A stretch of DNA of 64,000 nucleotides, from NCBI GenBank assembly GCA_947579665.1, contig CANPUZ010000058.1, forward strand, positions 496,001 to 560,000, in the 5' to 3' direction. Below, piece after piece: positions 41,366-52,097 of this stretch (within the stretch, counting starts at the first letter, position 1; every line of letters begins with the position of its first letter). A model generated the notes under the pieces. It was given only the letters and a program-made list of their open reading frames with translations. It was not told the origin of the DNA and ran no database searches. This DNA comes from Sympetrum striolatum. Taxonomy: Eukaryota; Arthropoda; Insecta; Odonata; Libellulidae. The position numbers were made by a program, and so were the translations under genes.

Positions 41366-43459
41366 GGGCCATTCCATGCCAAGTGGTCTAGTGGTCCCCG
41401 CTCGACCATCACGGATTTCGATGAAATTTTGTATGGACATTCACACATATCTCTTATGAACATTTGTAAAGTTTTACTTTCGCCGATGGTATACTTGCTG
41501 AGATATAGAAGATTGTTTGACCCGTGCCGCTGCCTTCTTCAACATGACTATGAGTTTTCAGTAACTTTGAGGCGTTGTATCTCAGAGAATTGTTTTATGA
41601 AGTAAACACACTTTGGCTATCTTAAACAACTTGTTGCGCTCTATGAAACAAAGTAATAAAAATAACTGTAAGAGCGACCTCCTTGCAGAAAATTCTGTGC
41701 AAAACTGGCCCAAAAAATTGCGGATCGAAAAAAAATTAAAACTTTGGCTTTTTATATTTCAAGAAAAAATGATATAATCAACGTGAAATTTATCGAATGA
41801 TAACATATCAATACATAGTTTATAAATATAGTCATGCTGCAACCCATTTAACAAAAAAAACATACAGCTAAACATGGGCTGCTGAAAGTCAATCTAGCCT
41901 TGTCTAATGATTTGCAAAAATGGGCAAAAACAAATGTGGAGCCTGGTCAAAAAATTTGTTCCAAGATATACAGCCAAATATGTTTCTATGGTCCAAAACA
42001 CTACTGACTATTCGTCTTCGGAAAATTGCGATATGGATATTTCGGACACGGTAAATCGAAGTTTTACTGATTTGGGATCTACTCCGTTAAGAATTCGGAG
42101 AGTGAGTAGTAGGGATAAAGTGAACCTACGTGTAACGAAAAATTGAACGCATGCAGAAAGTAGTAACAGACGAAATAACGTTAGCCGCTGGAATATCAGC
42201 TGAAGATATAGGACAAACTAGTCAGTGTGATGTTGAGGAATACTCGTCATGCTGATCTAATAAAAGAAATTCAAACAAAAATTAAAATATCCAATAGATC
42301 AATGAAAGTTCAACTATTGACATTGGCCCCAAAGAGTTGGTCGATAGCACTTACAGCGAAAACATTTGTGGTATTAGAACGTACGGAGAAAGCAGCACGG
42401 CTGGTATTGCACGTCTATCGGGCGTGACCCCTGCGGGCCATGACTGGTACTGGTAGTGACGATGTCACTACCAGTACCAGTCATGGACCAACGCAATATA
42501 CTTAAAATGTCTACATAAAATAACCAGGACGATAAACAACAGAAGGCATGTGGCGCCACCATAGCAACGTTCTCAACTTTGTTAATTTTTTTAGGGCTGT
42601 ACGTGCTCGCGATGAAAAACCAAGTGTACTTTTTTAAGAGGTTTGAAACATGCTCTTTCAAATGAAAATCATTTACAAGAGTATCGAAAAGGTCTTTCTT
42701 TTCTAAGAGCGGGCAGAAAATAACCTATTTTTGCCGTTTTTACAAATGTCATCCTCATAGTTGTCCCTATTTCTAGGGCCTTATTTGCTCGAGATGAAAA
42801 ACTAGATATACTTTTTTAGAGGGTTGAAACCATTCTCTATTTAATAAAAATTTTTCAAAAGAAATTCCAGTGGGTCTTTTTTGTAAAAGCGGGGTAAAAA
42901 TAGCCTATTTTTGGATTTTTTACAAAAATTGTCAAATGTTGACTCAATTTTTAAAATAATGGAAAGTACTAGGAATATGAAATTTTATATTTATAAACTA
43001 TGTATTGATATGTCATCATTCGATAAATTTCACGTTGATTATATCATTTTTTCTTGAAATATAAAAAGCCAAAGTTTTAATTTTTTTTCGATCCGCAATT
43101 TTTTGGGCCAGTTTTGCACAGAATTTTCTGCAAGGAGGTCGCTCTTACAGTTATTTTTATTACTTTGTTTCATAGAGCGCAACAAGTTGTTTAAGATAGC
43201 CAAAGTGTGTTTACTTCATAAAACAATTCTCTGAGATACAACGCCTCAAAGTTACTGAAAACTCATAGTCATGTTGAAGAAGGCAGCGACACGGGTCAAA
43301 CAATCTTCTATATCTCAGCAAGTATACCATCGGCGAAAGTAAAACTTTACAAATGTTCATAAGAGATATGTGTGAATGTCCATACAAAATTTCATCGAAA
43401 TCCGTGATGGTCGAGCGGGGCACTTCTCTGAAATCAGACCACTTGGCATGGAATGACCC
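41366..43459. mobile_element. LTIR DNA transposon, second copy, internally deleted
   Basis: The left end is GGGCCATTCCATGCCAAGTG; the right end is the inverse of GGGTCATTCCATGCCAAGTG. A 4-bp target duplication, AATA, flanks it (41362-41365 and 43460-43463). The left arm is only about 470 bp because a deletion fuses it to interior sequence at GTCATGCTGCAACCC (41832). The right arm is about 1.03 kb. It is in the opposite orientation to the copy at 8829-12516. Arms contain the same blocks, for example CTTGCAGAAAATTCTGTGC. Confidence 0.9.
41907..42427 (+). pseudogene. Decayed coding region of the second LTIR copy
   Basis: Frame 41907-42146 includes CDMDISDTVNRSFTDLGSTP; frame 42227-42427 has MLRNTRHADLIKEIQTKI then LTLAPKSWSIAL and VVLERTEKAARLVLH. 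Between them a third frame reads VVTDEITLAAGISAEDIGQ. The same blocks in the same order are seen at 9877-10317, where the first block retains the CSKCKAKY Cys pair that is altered here. Frame breaks show it is inactive. The conserved blocks across two copies support a real element-encoded protein, of a family I cannot name. Confidence 0.55.
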
Positions 43460-43463
43460 AATA

Positions 43464-43924
43464 ATAAGAATATTCTACGACCAAAACAAGATTCTTCATT
43501 CAATATTCTTTCTTTTAGTACTTATATCGTTTTAGTGCATTCATTGTTTATAATTTTATTCTCGTAATTAATTACGAAGGTATAACTTGTTAACTTGGTT
43601 GCTACGGCAACGCTACGTTTGTTTTATTGTTGATTTTTTCGCATTGTTGCTGAAACGATATCACGTTTGTTTGCATTCGTTATCTAGAAATCGTCTGGAA
43701 GGATACATTTTCATGTTTATATTGACAACGAAAAACCTTATAAAATTAGATTATTTTTTCCCGAAGCGCTGTATTAAACCATCCACAGTATAAAAAGTTA
43801 GATTATTTTTTAAATAAGCCGCTAAGATTGTATTTTACCGAAGTTTTACTGATGATTACCTTTACGGTTATATGTCGGCCTTTTTCGCAGTACGATTTTT
43901 ATCATCTTTCCCTTTATATTTGTA
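43464..43924. other. Unassigned AT-rich sequence
   Basis: The first 70 bp (AAGAATATTCTACGACCAAA then CAATATTCTTTCTTTTAGTA) are a HelA remnant into which the LTIR element may have inserted. The rest is not recognised. Confidence 0.4.
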
Positions 43925-44150
43925 CGAGAGTTCAACAATCACCTTTGGTTGTTAGGGAGTTGTTTATGCCCACGAAATTGAACCAATTTCTCGCCTTTTT
44001 CGGCTGAATTCTCTCGATTTCGACTCTAATACGATAATCCACGACCAAAATAAGAATCTTTGTTCAATTTCCTTTCTTTTGGTGTTCATCTCGATTTCGT
44101 ACGACCATTATTTCTGATTTAATTCCGCGAAAGAAAAAATGTCTGCAGAT
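43925..44150 (-). mobile_element. HelA Helitron fragment
   Basis: TACGAGAGTTCAACAATCAC then AATACGATAATCCACGACCA, CAATTTCCTTTCTTTTGGTG and GCGAAAGAAAAAATGTCTGC. Truncated where the 185-bp tandem repeat begins. Confidence 0.6.
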
Positions 44151-44775
44151 TACGATGTACTCTATTTCATATCTGTATGTTTACTAGTTTTTAAGATAGA
44201 GGGTGCTGAATACTAGCACTGGATAGAAAAAAGTGAAATCCCTGCGAATCCCTGGGATATTAAAACTACCTCTAGGACTCGAACCAAGGATATTGTGAAT
44301 ACCACACTCGCATCAGATATAAAGGAAAGTATATTGATCATAATGTATTCCATATCATATTTCTTTGTTTAGTAGTTTCGAAGATAGAGGGTGTTGAAAT
44401 CTAGCCTGGGTTGACAGTAGTGAAGTCTGTACAAATCGTGTAAAACTGTTTCTAGGGCTCGAACCCGGTACGTGTTAGATACCAAAATCGTATCAAATAT
44501 ACATAAAAGAGCACTGATTATAATGCACTCTATTTTATATTTGTAAGTTTAGTGGTTCAGAAGATAGAGGGTGCTGAAATACGGCACTGGGATGACAGAA
44601 ATGAAGTCTGCAAAAAAAACTGGAGCAACTGAAACGGGTTTTAGGGTTCGAACCCGGTATATGTTAGATACCAAGATCGTATCAGATGTACACAAAAGAA
44701 TACTGATTACAATGTCCTCTATTTCATATCTGTGAGTTTTACGGTTCGGAAGATAGAGGGTGCTGAAATAGACCT
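44151..44775 (+). repeat. Tandem repeat, period about 185 bp, with a T-arm-like motif per unit
   Basis: AAGATAGAGGGTGCTGAA recurs at about 44193, 44381, 44561 and 44750. Units also share CTCTATTTCATAT, ACTGATTATAATGC and GTGTTAGATACCAAGATCGT. Each of the three full units has a TCGAACCCGG-type palindrome (about 44280, 44459 and 44648; the last is TTAGGGTTCGAACCCGGTA). It directly follows a HelA fragment, so it may be an internal array of a Helitron. Confidence 0.85.
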
Positions 44776-45270
44776 TTCCTCGCCGAGCATTCCTCGGTCT
44801 AACCAAAGGTGTTTGAGCAAAGAATCAATCACCTAAGATGATTTGAAAGGTAACTATGAAACCAGTCGCTGACAAAAGAGGCGTGAGGCCCTTCCCATTG
44901 TGTGCGCCCAGGGTCCTTTTCGACCCTTTTTAGCGGCCCCTTTAAAAGGGTCTTGTCCGACAAGGTGTTAAAAGGGATTCGACCTGAGTCGAGGGAAAGC
45001 TTAGCTAATGCGATTCTAAAAGAATCACTCAGCGCCCTCAGCGTAAAGTGAGCGGAACATAAGCAGAGTTGACCCATATCCAAGCGGACATTGCTCGTGT
45101 TTTACGACGCAGAAAAATGAATTTCTTCTCCTTGGAAACGAACGAAATTTTACGAAAACTTTTTTTACGGGAAAAAGGTAACTTGGAACTATGTTACCGA
45201 GGTAACGGGTGGTCGTTACCTTGGTTACGGAGATTCTTTCGTTACTGTGGTAACGCTCGTGATTGAGCAG
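44776..45270. other. Unique, GC-richer sequence without recognised gene
   Basis: No repeat partner in the window. Minus frames of 84 codons (44829-45083 and 45025-45279) and a plus frame of 65. CCTTTTTAGCGGCCCCTTTA then AAAGGG forms an imperfect palindrome near 44930. GTTACCGAGGTAACGG at 45193 is another. It could be an exon or regulatory DNA; nothing decides. Confidence 0.3.
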
Positions 45271-45540
45271 GATATACATAAAATACGAAAATTTTGAAAG
45301 AAAGCATTTTTAAATTTCGTAAATAATATAAATTACTGCGTAAAAATAAATGTAAATTAAGAAAATATTAAACAGATAAATATCTTAATACAAAAATCAA
45401 TAAAATATAAAAATAAATAGCTATGCAATGAATAAATATAAATAAATAAATGTGATTATAAATATAAACAATAAATAAATATAGCATAAATAAATATATA
45501 CATTGTGGTATAAATAACTCCGTGTACATCTCGCTTATTC
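45271..45540. repeat. AT-rich AATAAATA-type low-complexity DNA
   Basis: Long run of AAATATAAATAAATA-like sequence with no other content. Confidence 0.8.
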
Positions 45541-45978
45541 CCTACTATTTTCCTCACTTTAGGTGGAAATTTGCCGTAAAATAAGCGTTCGCCATTTTGT
45601 TGTATAAATAATGCAAATATTCAACTGTGAACATTCAAACCCAGTGTTATGAAGCATGAAGATTAGGTTTATAATACTGCACCGTTTTTTACCCGATAAT
45701 TTTGCTCATTTTGGTTCAGGATTGGCTTGAAGTTGAAGAAGTTTGCGAAAAATCGAAGACCGGCATTTTTCGTGAAATTTGGTCAACTTTGACCCCCTGT
45801 AGAGTTGTAGCGCGTGGGAACCAACGCAAATGATTTGGCAGTTATATGCAGAATTTATTTATGAATGGCCATGCGAAGTTTCAAAGTCCGTACTAAAAAA
45901 AAGGCTTTTTTACTTTTGGCCAGCTTTTTTCGATTCTAGCCCACTGTGCGACGTCACGAACACCATCTCATTTTTAAT
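45541..45978. other. Unassigned sequence
   Basis: GGTCAACTTTGACCCCCTGT has an inverted TTTGGTCAA/TTGACC core near 45780. No repeat partner and no open frame of note. Confidence 0.3.
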
Positions 45979-46001
45979 ATATATATATATATATATATAA
46001 G
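45979..46001. repeat. (TA)n microsatellite
   Basis: Pure TA run between AACACCATCTCATTTTTAA and AGATGAGGTGC. The flanking CATCTCAT and ATGAGGTG can pair across it. Confidence 0.9.
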
Positions 46002-46199
46002 ATGAGGTGCAGAAAGACGGTTCACTGATTTTTCAAGCCTAATTTGTCATCCATCTTACTTTGTCCATTTTTTTCAACAACATCGTAGTACAAATAAGAA
46101 AAACATCGCTTGAAATCTATAAAAAAGACGAATTTTTCGCGAGATATCTCTGCTATATCTTTAATGTTTGATCAATTTGGGAGTGCAAACATGAAAAAG

Positions 46200-46310
46200 C
46201 ACTTTTCACTTCAACTTGCAATTGCTTGCTCACCTCTGCCCATACACTTGCTCATTCACTTGTTCATTCACTTGCATTTGCTCTTGAACTTGCAAGTTTT
46301 AAGAGCATAA
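46200..46310 (+). repeat. Short CACTTGCTCATT-type repeats
   Basis: ACTTGCTCATTCACTTGTTC then ATTCACTTGCATTTGCTC: about eight imperfect 10-12 bp units, just upstream of the 40-bp minisatellite. Confidence 0.65.
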
Positions 46311-46311
46311 T

Positions 46312-46865
46312 CTTAGCACACTCAATGTATTCTTAGCGGACTCAACGCATCCCAAGCGCACACAACGTATTCTTAGCGCACTCGACTTATCCAAAGCATA
46401 CTTATGCACACCCAACACATCCTAAGAATACTCAACATAAATTGTAAGCGCTCTCAACGTATTCTAAGCGGACTTAACATGTCCTAAGCGCAGTCAAGAT
46501 ATATTTTAAGCGCACTCAACGTATCCTAAGAGCTCTCAACGTATTCTAAGCGGACTTAACATGTCCTAAGCGCTCTCAACGTATTCTAAGCGGACTTAAC
46601 ATGTCCTAAGCGCTCTCAACGTATTCTAAGCGGACTTAACATGTCCTAAGCGCTCTCAACGTATTCTAAGCGGACTTAACATGTCCTAAGCGCTCTCAAC
46701 GTATTCTAAGCGGACTTTACATGTCCTAAGCGCTCTCAACGTATTCTAAGCGGACTTAACATGTCCTAAGCGCTCTCAACGTATTCTAAGCGGACTTAAC
46801 ATGTCCTAAGCGCTCTCAACGTATTCTAAGCGGACTTAACATGTCCTAAGCGCACTCAACATATA
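46312..46865 (+). repeat. 40-bp minisatellite
   Basis: From 46531 to 46850 there are eight consecutive 40-bp units (CGCTCTCAACGTATTCTAAG then CGGACTTAACATGTCCTAAG), nearly identical; one has ACTTTAC for ACTTAAC near 46706. To the left (46312-46530) lie older, diverged half-units of about 20 bp with the theme CTCAACGTATTCTAAGCG. Homogeneous units beside diverged ones point to recent local expansion. Confidence 0.95.
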
Positions 46866-47110
46866 TTCGCGTACTCGCGTCTGGGTCGACCCATTTCAAA
46901 TTTTAAAATTATAAATATCTTTTTATTAGCGCTTTTTTACTTCTTTTTTCTCGTATTAACTGAGTTTTAGAATGTTCTGAACCAGTCATGCATTTTCGCC
47001 GGAAATGGAAGTTTAATTATTTAAACAAATTTCTCTTAGCGGTAGTGCCAGGTAGATGAAAAACCATTTACGTAAAATATTGCATTTCTGACCTTCTTTT
47101 TCCGCCTTAA
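46866..47110. other. Unassigned sequence
   Basis: Nothing recognised between the minisatellite and the RepD 5' end. Confidence 0.3.
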
Positions 47111-47575
47111 TTTTTACTTTCTCCCTAAAGTACGTACTATAGAGCAAGTATTGCATTCGCAAAAAAATTCGACCTCCAGATTTCGACGGAAATATATGTT
47201 TTGGGGCCCATAGAGCACGTTTTAGCTATTTTCCCGAACATGTCTGTCTGTGCGTCTGTGTGTGTGTGTCTGTCTGTCTGTATTTGGTAAAAAAGTTAGT
47301 TTTTGATGAATATCGCTAAACCGGAAGTTGCGGTTTATCCAGAACATAATTTTGTTTCTTAAATTTCTCTGTAAAAATTCATTATAGGTATATACATTTA
47401 CACACAAAAGTTGTAGATAATGTACTTTACTACAACTTTTGTATGAAACATTTTTTCGTAACACTGATTGTTTAGGAGTTATTCTTGAATAATGTTTAAT
47501 CGGAAGTTGTTGTTTATCCAGAAATGGAAGTTTTTCATACTTATCTCTGTCAGAATGCAATTTAGGTATATACAA
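47111..47575 (+). mobile_element. RepD element, 5' part, split by a Helitron
   Basis: The 5' hairpin TTTCTCCCTAAAGTACGTAC (47120) is followed by ACGGAAATATATGTTTTGGG, a TGTGTCTGTCTGTCTG tract and units with ACCGGAAGTTGCGG (47320) and ATCGGAAGTTGTTG (47506). It stops at GGTATATACAA (47575) and resumes at 49005 with TTATATATAAAAGTTATAG. Joining the two gives the continuous RepD sequence seen at 21290-21320. Confidence 0.85.
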
Positions 47576-49004
47576 TCTATATATATATAAAAATGAATGT
47601 GTGTCTGTCTGTCTGTCTGTCTGTACTCGATAGATTCAAAAACCATAGATCCAATCGTCGTGAAAATTTGGGAAATTATTACGTATATCCCCGGGAAGGT
47701 TTTTGTAAATTTTTATTTTAATCGGAGAACTCAGTTCGACTCCAGAAGGAAAAACAGTTTCCATAAGAAATACATCTAAACTTCGATTTTATCACTTGCA
47801 TGCTTCCTTTCTTTCGCAAAATTAAATTAGAAATAACCAACGTATGGATTTAGAAGTACCACCAGAAGAAGGGAAATTGAATAAAGTTTCTTATTATGGT
47901 CATGAAATATAGTTTACGATCGGAAATTACGAGACTTAGAGATAATTAGATGATAATTTTGATGAATTTTGAGGCTATAAATAAACTATTTCTCAGTTAC
48001 GACGAATGCGATTGTTGAATTTTCTCATAAGAACACATTGAGAATTTACTCCCGTATTCAAATGATGTTTGTTTATAGCAACGTAAATATTTACGTATAT
48101 TATCGTGGAGTAAACGGTTTTTGATATTTAATGAAAATTATATTTTGATAAATTCAAGAGATTGTATGTACTGCACAACTTGGTGAGTTGATGACGTTAC
48201 CGACTTTGATTACAAATGTCATCTATTTTCAACATTTCAATTTATTTTATGTCTTTGACGAGACTGAATTTCATTTTTACGTCTTCTTCAGTTGAATATG
48301 TGTTCTCTTTGAGATTTGCGAGATGCGAAGTGTAGAGTAGCACATAATTTAGCATATCTTACTCCGAACTGATAAGGTACTGTGATAATATATTTTCTTA
48401 TAAACTGAATGAAAGTAATTTAGATAGTATATATGATTTCATTATAATAGCCTTGCAACGCGAATAGCTGCCTGCCATACAAATTGCGAATGGATTTTCT
48501 ACGGGAAAAATAGAAGTACGATACATAAATTGATCCCATTTGGGCAGAATTTATATTTTTTCAATTATTGTTTAAATATTACTAATTATATTAAAATTTA
48601 AAATATTTTAAATACATAAATTGTATTTCTTATAAGATTTCAAAAAATTAATTTAAATTACAAAAAAGAACATTAATGCATTTGACGTTCGATTTTTCGC
48701 CAGCAAATTCTAATAAATACAAAAATGCAGTCAAAAACTTTTGCAATTATTAATACGAGAATAAATTATTAATACGCGAATAAATAAAAATATTATTAAT
48801 TTCCAGCTGAAGAAAATAATTGGAAATACGTTTTATTTAACCCTACAATTATGCCGCCAACGCGAAGTGCTATTGGTCTATCTACAAATCAAGCAAAAAG
48901 GAGAAGAGAAGAACGATCATTAGAAACGAGTGAACAGAGGCAAGCAAGGCAAGAAAGAGATCACACTTCTCTAAACACTACAACGTGTGAACGGGTACAG
49001 CTAG
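47576..49004 (+). mobile_element. Helitron, complete ends, internally deleted
   Basis: The 5' end A|TCTATATATATATAAAAATG (47576) is followed by a TGTCTGTCTGTC tract and ACTCGATAGATTCAAAAACC; the 3' end is AACGTGTGAACGGGTACAGCTAG|T (49004). TC and CTAG termini and insertion between A and T are diagnostic of Helitrons. It contains a HelA-type middle (GTTCGACTCCAGAAGG near 47738 and CGACGAATGCGATTGTTGAA near 48005) and the first codons of a helicase-type ORF at 48851. About 1.43 kb. Confidence 0.9.
48851..48995 (+). pseudogene. N-terminal remnant of the Helitron Rep/helicase protein
   Basis: ATG at 48851 starts MPPTRSAIGLSTNQAKRRRE, then ERSLETSEQRQARQERDHTS. Arg- and Glu-rich EQRQxRxE stretches are typical of the N-terminus of arthropod Helitron replicase/helicase proteins, which normally exceed a thousand residues. 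Here only about 48 codons remain before the 3' terminal sequence, so an internal deletion removed Rep and helicase. The open frame formally continues into the RepD flank. An intact family member must exist elsewhere in the genome if the family is mobile. Confidence 0.6.
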
Positions 49005-49163
49005 TTATATATAAAAGTTATAGATAATGTATTTTAGTACAGCTTTTGTACGAATCATTTTCCTGTAGCACTCATTGTTTTGGAGTTATTTATTTATTAC
49101 CGGCATAGGCTTATGTTTTCAATAAATACGGAGAAAATCATGAATTGGCCACGTCAGATTTTT
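49005..49163 (+). mobile_element. RepD element, 3' part
   Basis: TTATATATAAAAGTTATAGA then GTAGCACTCATTGTTTTGGA, TTACCGGCATAGGCTTATGT and TGGCCACGTCAGATTTTTAG, the RepD 3' end (49163). Continuation of 47111-47575. Confidence 0.85.
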
Positions 49164-49659
49164 AGAGATGTTATATAAATTCGAAGAAATTTGTTATGCG
49201 AAAATAATGATTATGGCTTGAAAACGAAAAAAACCCGAAATTTTTCATTGGCAATGTTTCGTATTTTTTTTTAGCATAAAACCCTTAATGTTGCGTCGGA
49301 TCACATTCGCCGTCATACTCACGAGTTGCATTGTCTGGCCTCAGTATCGGTGTCATTATTTGCGACTATTTAAAATCCTTCGTTTGCACGTATTATAGTG
49401 ACCTCAAGATGGTGATTGATTTTCGCCCATCACCACATAGGGGTTCATCTTGTTGCCATAGTTACGTTGAAAAACGTTAAATTCAAGTCAAGACTGTTAA
49501 TCAAAATGCTTACGACTTTTGTCTATTGAGGCTCATTTGGTAGCCACACTTATATCGATTTTGTTATTTATACAACGTTATTACCTAAAACAGAAGGAAA
49601 TCTACAATATCGAACAATTTAATTCGTCTTTCAGCGACTACCAGCTAATTCAGTTGCTA
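49164..49659. other. Unassigned sequence
   Basis: No recognised feature. Moderately unique in appearance, no open frame above 60 codons. Confidence 0.3.
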
Positions 49660-49832
49660 AGGTAAAAAACATAATTTATAATGTTTGTGACGTAAAAGAT
49701 AATAATATATATATTAATCACTCATCTTCCAAGTTTAGATTGAATATAGAGTTCGAAAATACTGTCGTAGATAAATATTTACATAAATCTTATATATGGA
49801 GAAAGTCATGTTATGGCCACATCAGATTTTTA
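49660..49832 (+). mobile_element. RepC 3' end fragment
   Basis: AAAAACATAATTTATAATGT then TAGATAAATATTTACATAAA and TGGCCACATCAGATTTTT. Only the last 170 bp of the element. Confidence 0.75.
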
Positions 49833-49919
49833 AATGTATAAGATTAGAATTTCGTTAGATCATGGTAAGCATTTCAGGGGGATTATCTGATTTTCAGTAG
49901 TTAATTCTTCGTCCACCAT

Positions 49920-50420
49920 CTTTAGCACACGATAGCATATCGGAATATGTTTAAGAGAGCCGAAAAAACTAACCCAAACATCACGGTGAACTGGTCCCCA
50001 TGAGAATGGCTTTCATCCCGATAATAATTTACTCTTTCCAACCGCTTGTAACTGTAAAGGGGGAGCCACTTTGTCATCCGACGATTGATAAATTGGCCCC
50101 GTTCCGTGGCGACCATTGTCGTCTCCCCAACAATGAGATGAGATTCCCCCTCCTGACTGCTGACGGGAAGTTTGACTCGCCATTGTTGGCATTGTTGGGA
50201 AGACAAATTGGATCTGATGTTTGGGACGTAAGCGGGTCATCTTTATGGGAATTGTTACGCGGAGCGACAATGGGTTTCCACGGACGACGGTTGTCTTCGT
50301 GTGTTGGTTTATATTCTTCCCGATAGAGCTCAGCCCTAAGCGTGGTTGTGTTTGCTCATGACTGTTTAACACCGCTATCTCGATCGCTACCTTGGCTTCA
50401 CAGCCGAAGATGTTGGTCAC
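49920..50420. other. GC-rich unique island with open frames on both strands
   Basis: Holds a 135-codon minus frame (50420-50013, the longest in the window) and a 108-codon plus frame (50000-50326). The plus frame contains FRGDHCRLPNNEMRFPLLTA and the minus frame SQTSRQQSGGGISSHCWGDD. Neither belongs to a family I recognise. Base composition is sharply different from the AT-rich surroundings, and there is no repeat partner in the window. It may be an exon of an unrecognised gene, or conserved regulatory DNA. Frames open on both strands argue for base composition rather than coding. Confidence 0.35.
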
Positions 50421-51299
50421 CCTGCTTTTTTATAGTTTTATAAACTAATTCGTGATCCCAAAGAGTTTCAACGAATCACGTGAAACAAATCTGTGCTCAA
50501 AATATCTCTTTATTTATTTATACTGCAAACGCATAACTCTCTGTTTAGAGATCCGGTTTGACGGTTGGCTGCCCTGCTTCATAAGCTGCTTAAATTAATT
50601 CTAATTGCTCAAGAAAGGTAACTGAATTTAAATTTGAGAGAAAAGTTTGATATTTATTTGAGAAAACAATTGGAACAACATTTTATAATGATAAAACCTA
50701 ATAAGTTGGTAATCCTGCTAAGAAGTGGTTTTATTTTTTATTCGAAAACCCCAGGTTGGAATTTTTCACGACATAATCCGATAATTTCTTCCGCTGTCGT
50801 ATTCGCTGGAGGTTTTTCCCGAGGCGCGAACGAGTGGTTTTGTATGCTTTCCGTCAGATGGCATAGCAATCTTGGCGTAACGTGATTCACTTTTATCAAC
50901 AATTCGGACCTTCTACCACTTATTCCGAAAATAAGTTTGTCATTGGTCTAGTTTGAGTAAGAAAAGTATTGCAGAGTATAAAACTCTGCGGATTTAGGAC
51001 GTCGGTCCACGTTTTGTTTAATTAATTAAACTTTAAACAAATTATGAGAAAAATCGTTTTATCAGCACTTGCAAAAAGTTCAGATTTTGATGTTCTGCAA
51101 AATTCACGTCTTTGCGACTAAGAAAAGTATTTAATTACGAATTTTAAACGTATGGTCTGTTTTTGAAACGACCCCGAGGTGATAAAAGAACAACGATTTG
51201 AGTAGCATCGAATTCATTATTTATCGAATCGATTAAAGCGGCATCGAATTCATGATTGGTTCGCTAATTTCAAATTCGCTGAGAACGATTTTTCGCATC
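50421..51299. other. Unassigned sequence
   Basis: An 83-codon plus frame at 50634-50885 has no motif I recognise. No repeat family recognised. Confidence 0.3.
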
Positions 51300-51545
51300 A
51301 AGGTCTTCGATTGTTGGAAATCCCGTTTCCGTAGCAACGGTATTGTTGTTTAATTATTGCGCGATTGTTGCGTCATTGTTATAATCTAATGGAAAAATAA
51401 ACTCGAAAGCACGTCAGTTTCAACTTAAATCCTGTTTCCATAGGAAAAGTATTGTTGTTTCATTGTTGTGCGATTGTCGCTGCATTGTTATAATCTAATG
51501 GAAAAAATAAACACAAAAAAACGTCAATTTCAACTTAAATCGGCA
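51300..51545 (+). repeat. Tandem duplication, period about 110 bp
   Basis: GTTTCCGTAGCAACGGTATT (51325) and GTTTCCATAGGAAAAGTATT (51434) start two copies that share GTTGCGTCATTGTTATAATC-type sequence, TAATCTAATGGAAAAA and TTTCAACTTAAAT. Confidence 0.8.
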
Positions 51546-51829
51546 ATCATTTTTCGTTTTTTCTCAGAATTACCAATCGACAAATAGCAAATGCCTGAAT
51601 CGTCTGCAACTACTGCAATTGATGCTGCTTTGTACTTCACAATTACGTACACTTTAGAACGAGGCAATACAAATGCAATTTAGTCGAACAATACGGCATT
51701 ACCTTACTAATACCTCCTGTGCATATTCTACATTATCTCGATACCATACACTCCCCTGTCTTCGTGTGCGCTTTTTAATTCATTTTGAAGTATGTACGTA
51801 TTTACTATCTATTAATTATATATGAATTA

Positions 51830-52096
51830 AAGTTTCTTTATTATGCATTTAATTTTTAGTGCGATTAATTCCTTCTTATTTAATTTCGAAAAAGAAATGG
51901 CGCGAAAAAAAAGGGTTTTACGTGTATTCTTCATGGAATACAATCCGAGCGATCTGTGTTCGAACCCCGTGAAATTGTGGAATAAAAAAGGCGGTAGTGA
52001 TCTTACTCCACTGCATTGGGGGTATTTTTGAATTTGAGAGTCCGTACCTAAACCAAAAATTGCAAATATTTCGAAAAAAACTAAAATCTCGACATT
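51830..52096 (-). mobile_element. HelA Helitron fragment
   Basis: TTCCTTCTTATTTAATTTCG then CATGGAATACAATCCGAGCG and TGTGTTCGAACCCCGTGAAA then TGTGGAATAAAAAAGGCGG. It corresponds to the leader region of 18864-19440. The right part before HelE is not assigned. Confidence 0.55.
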
Positions 52097-52097
52097 G

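Noticed and set aside
44151..44775. Considered as a tRNA-derived SINE cluster
   Set aside because: There is a B-box-like motif per unit but no A box, no tRNA-like head and no A-rich or simple-repeat tail. The structure is a plain tandem repeat.
46531..46850. Regular short repeats, considered as a CRISPR array
   Set aside because: Units are directly adjacent with no unique spacers, and the context is eukaryotic. It is a minisatellite.
47222..47575. 117-codon minus-strand frame
   Set aside because: It covers RepD internal units and a TGTCTG microsatellite; similar frames appear in other RepC/RepD copies as repeat artefacts.
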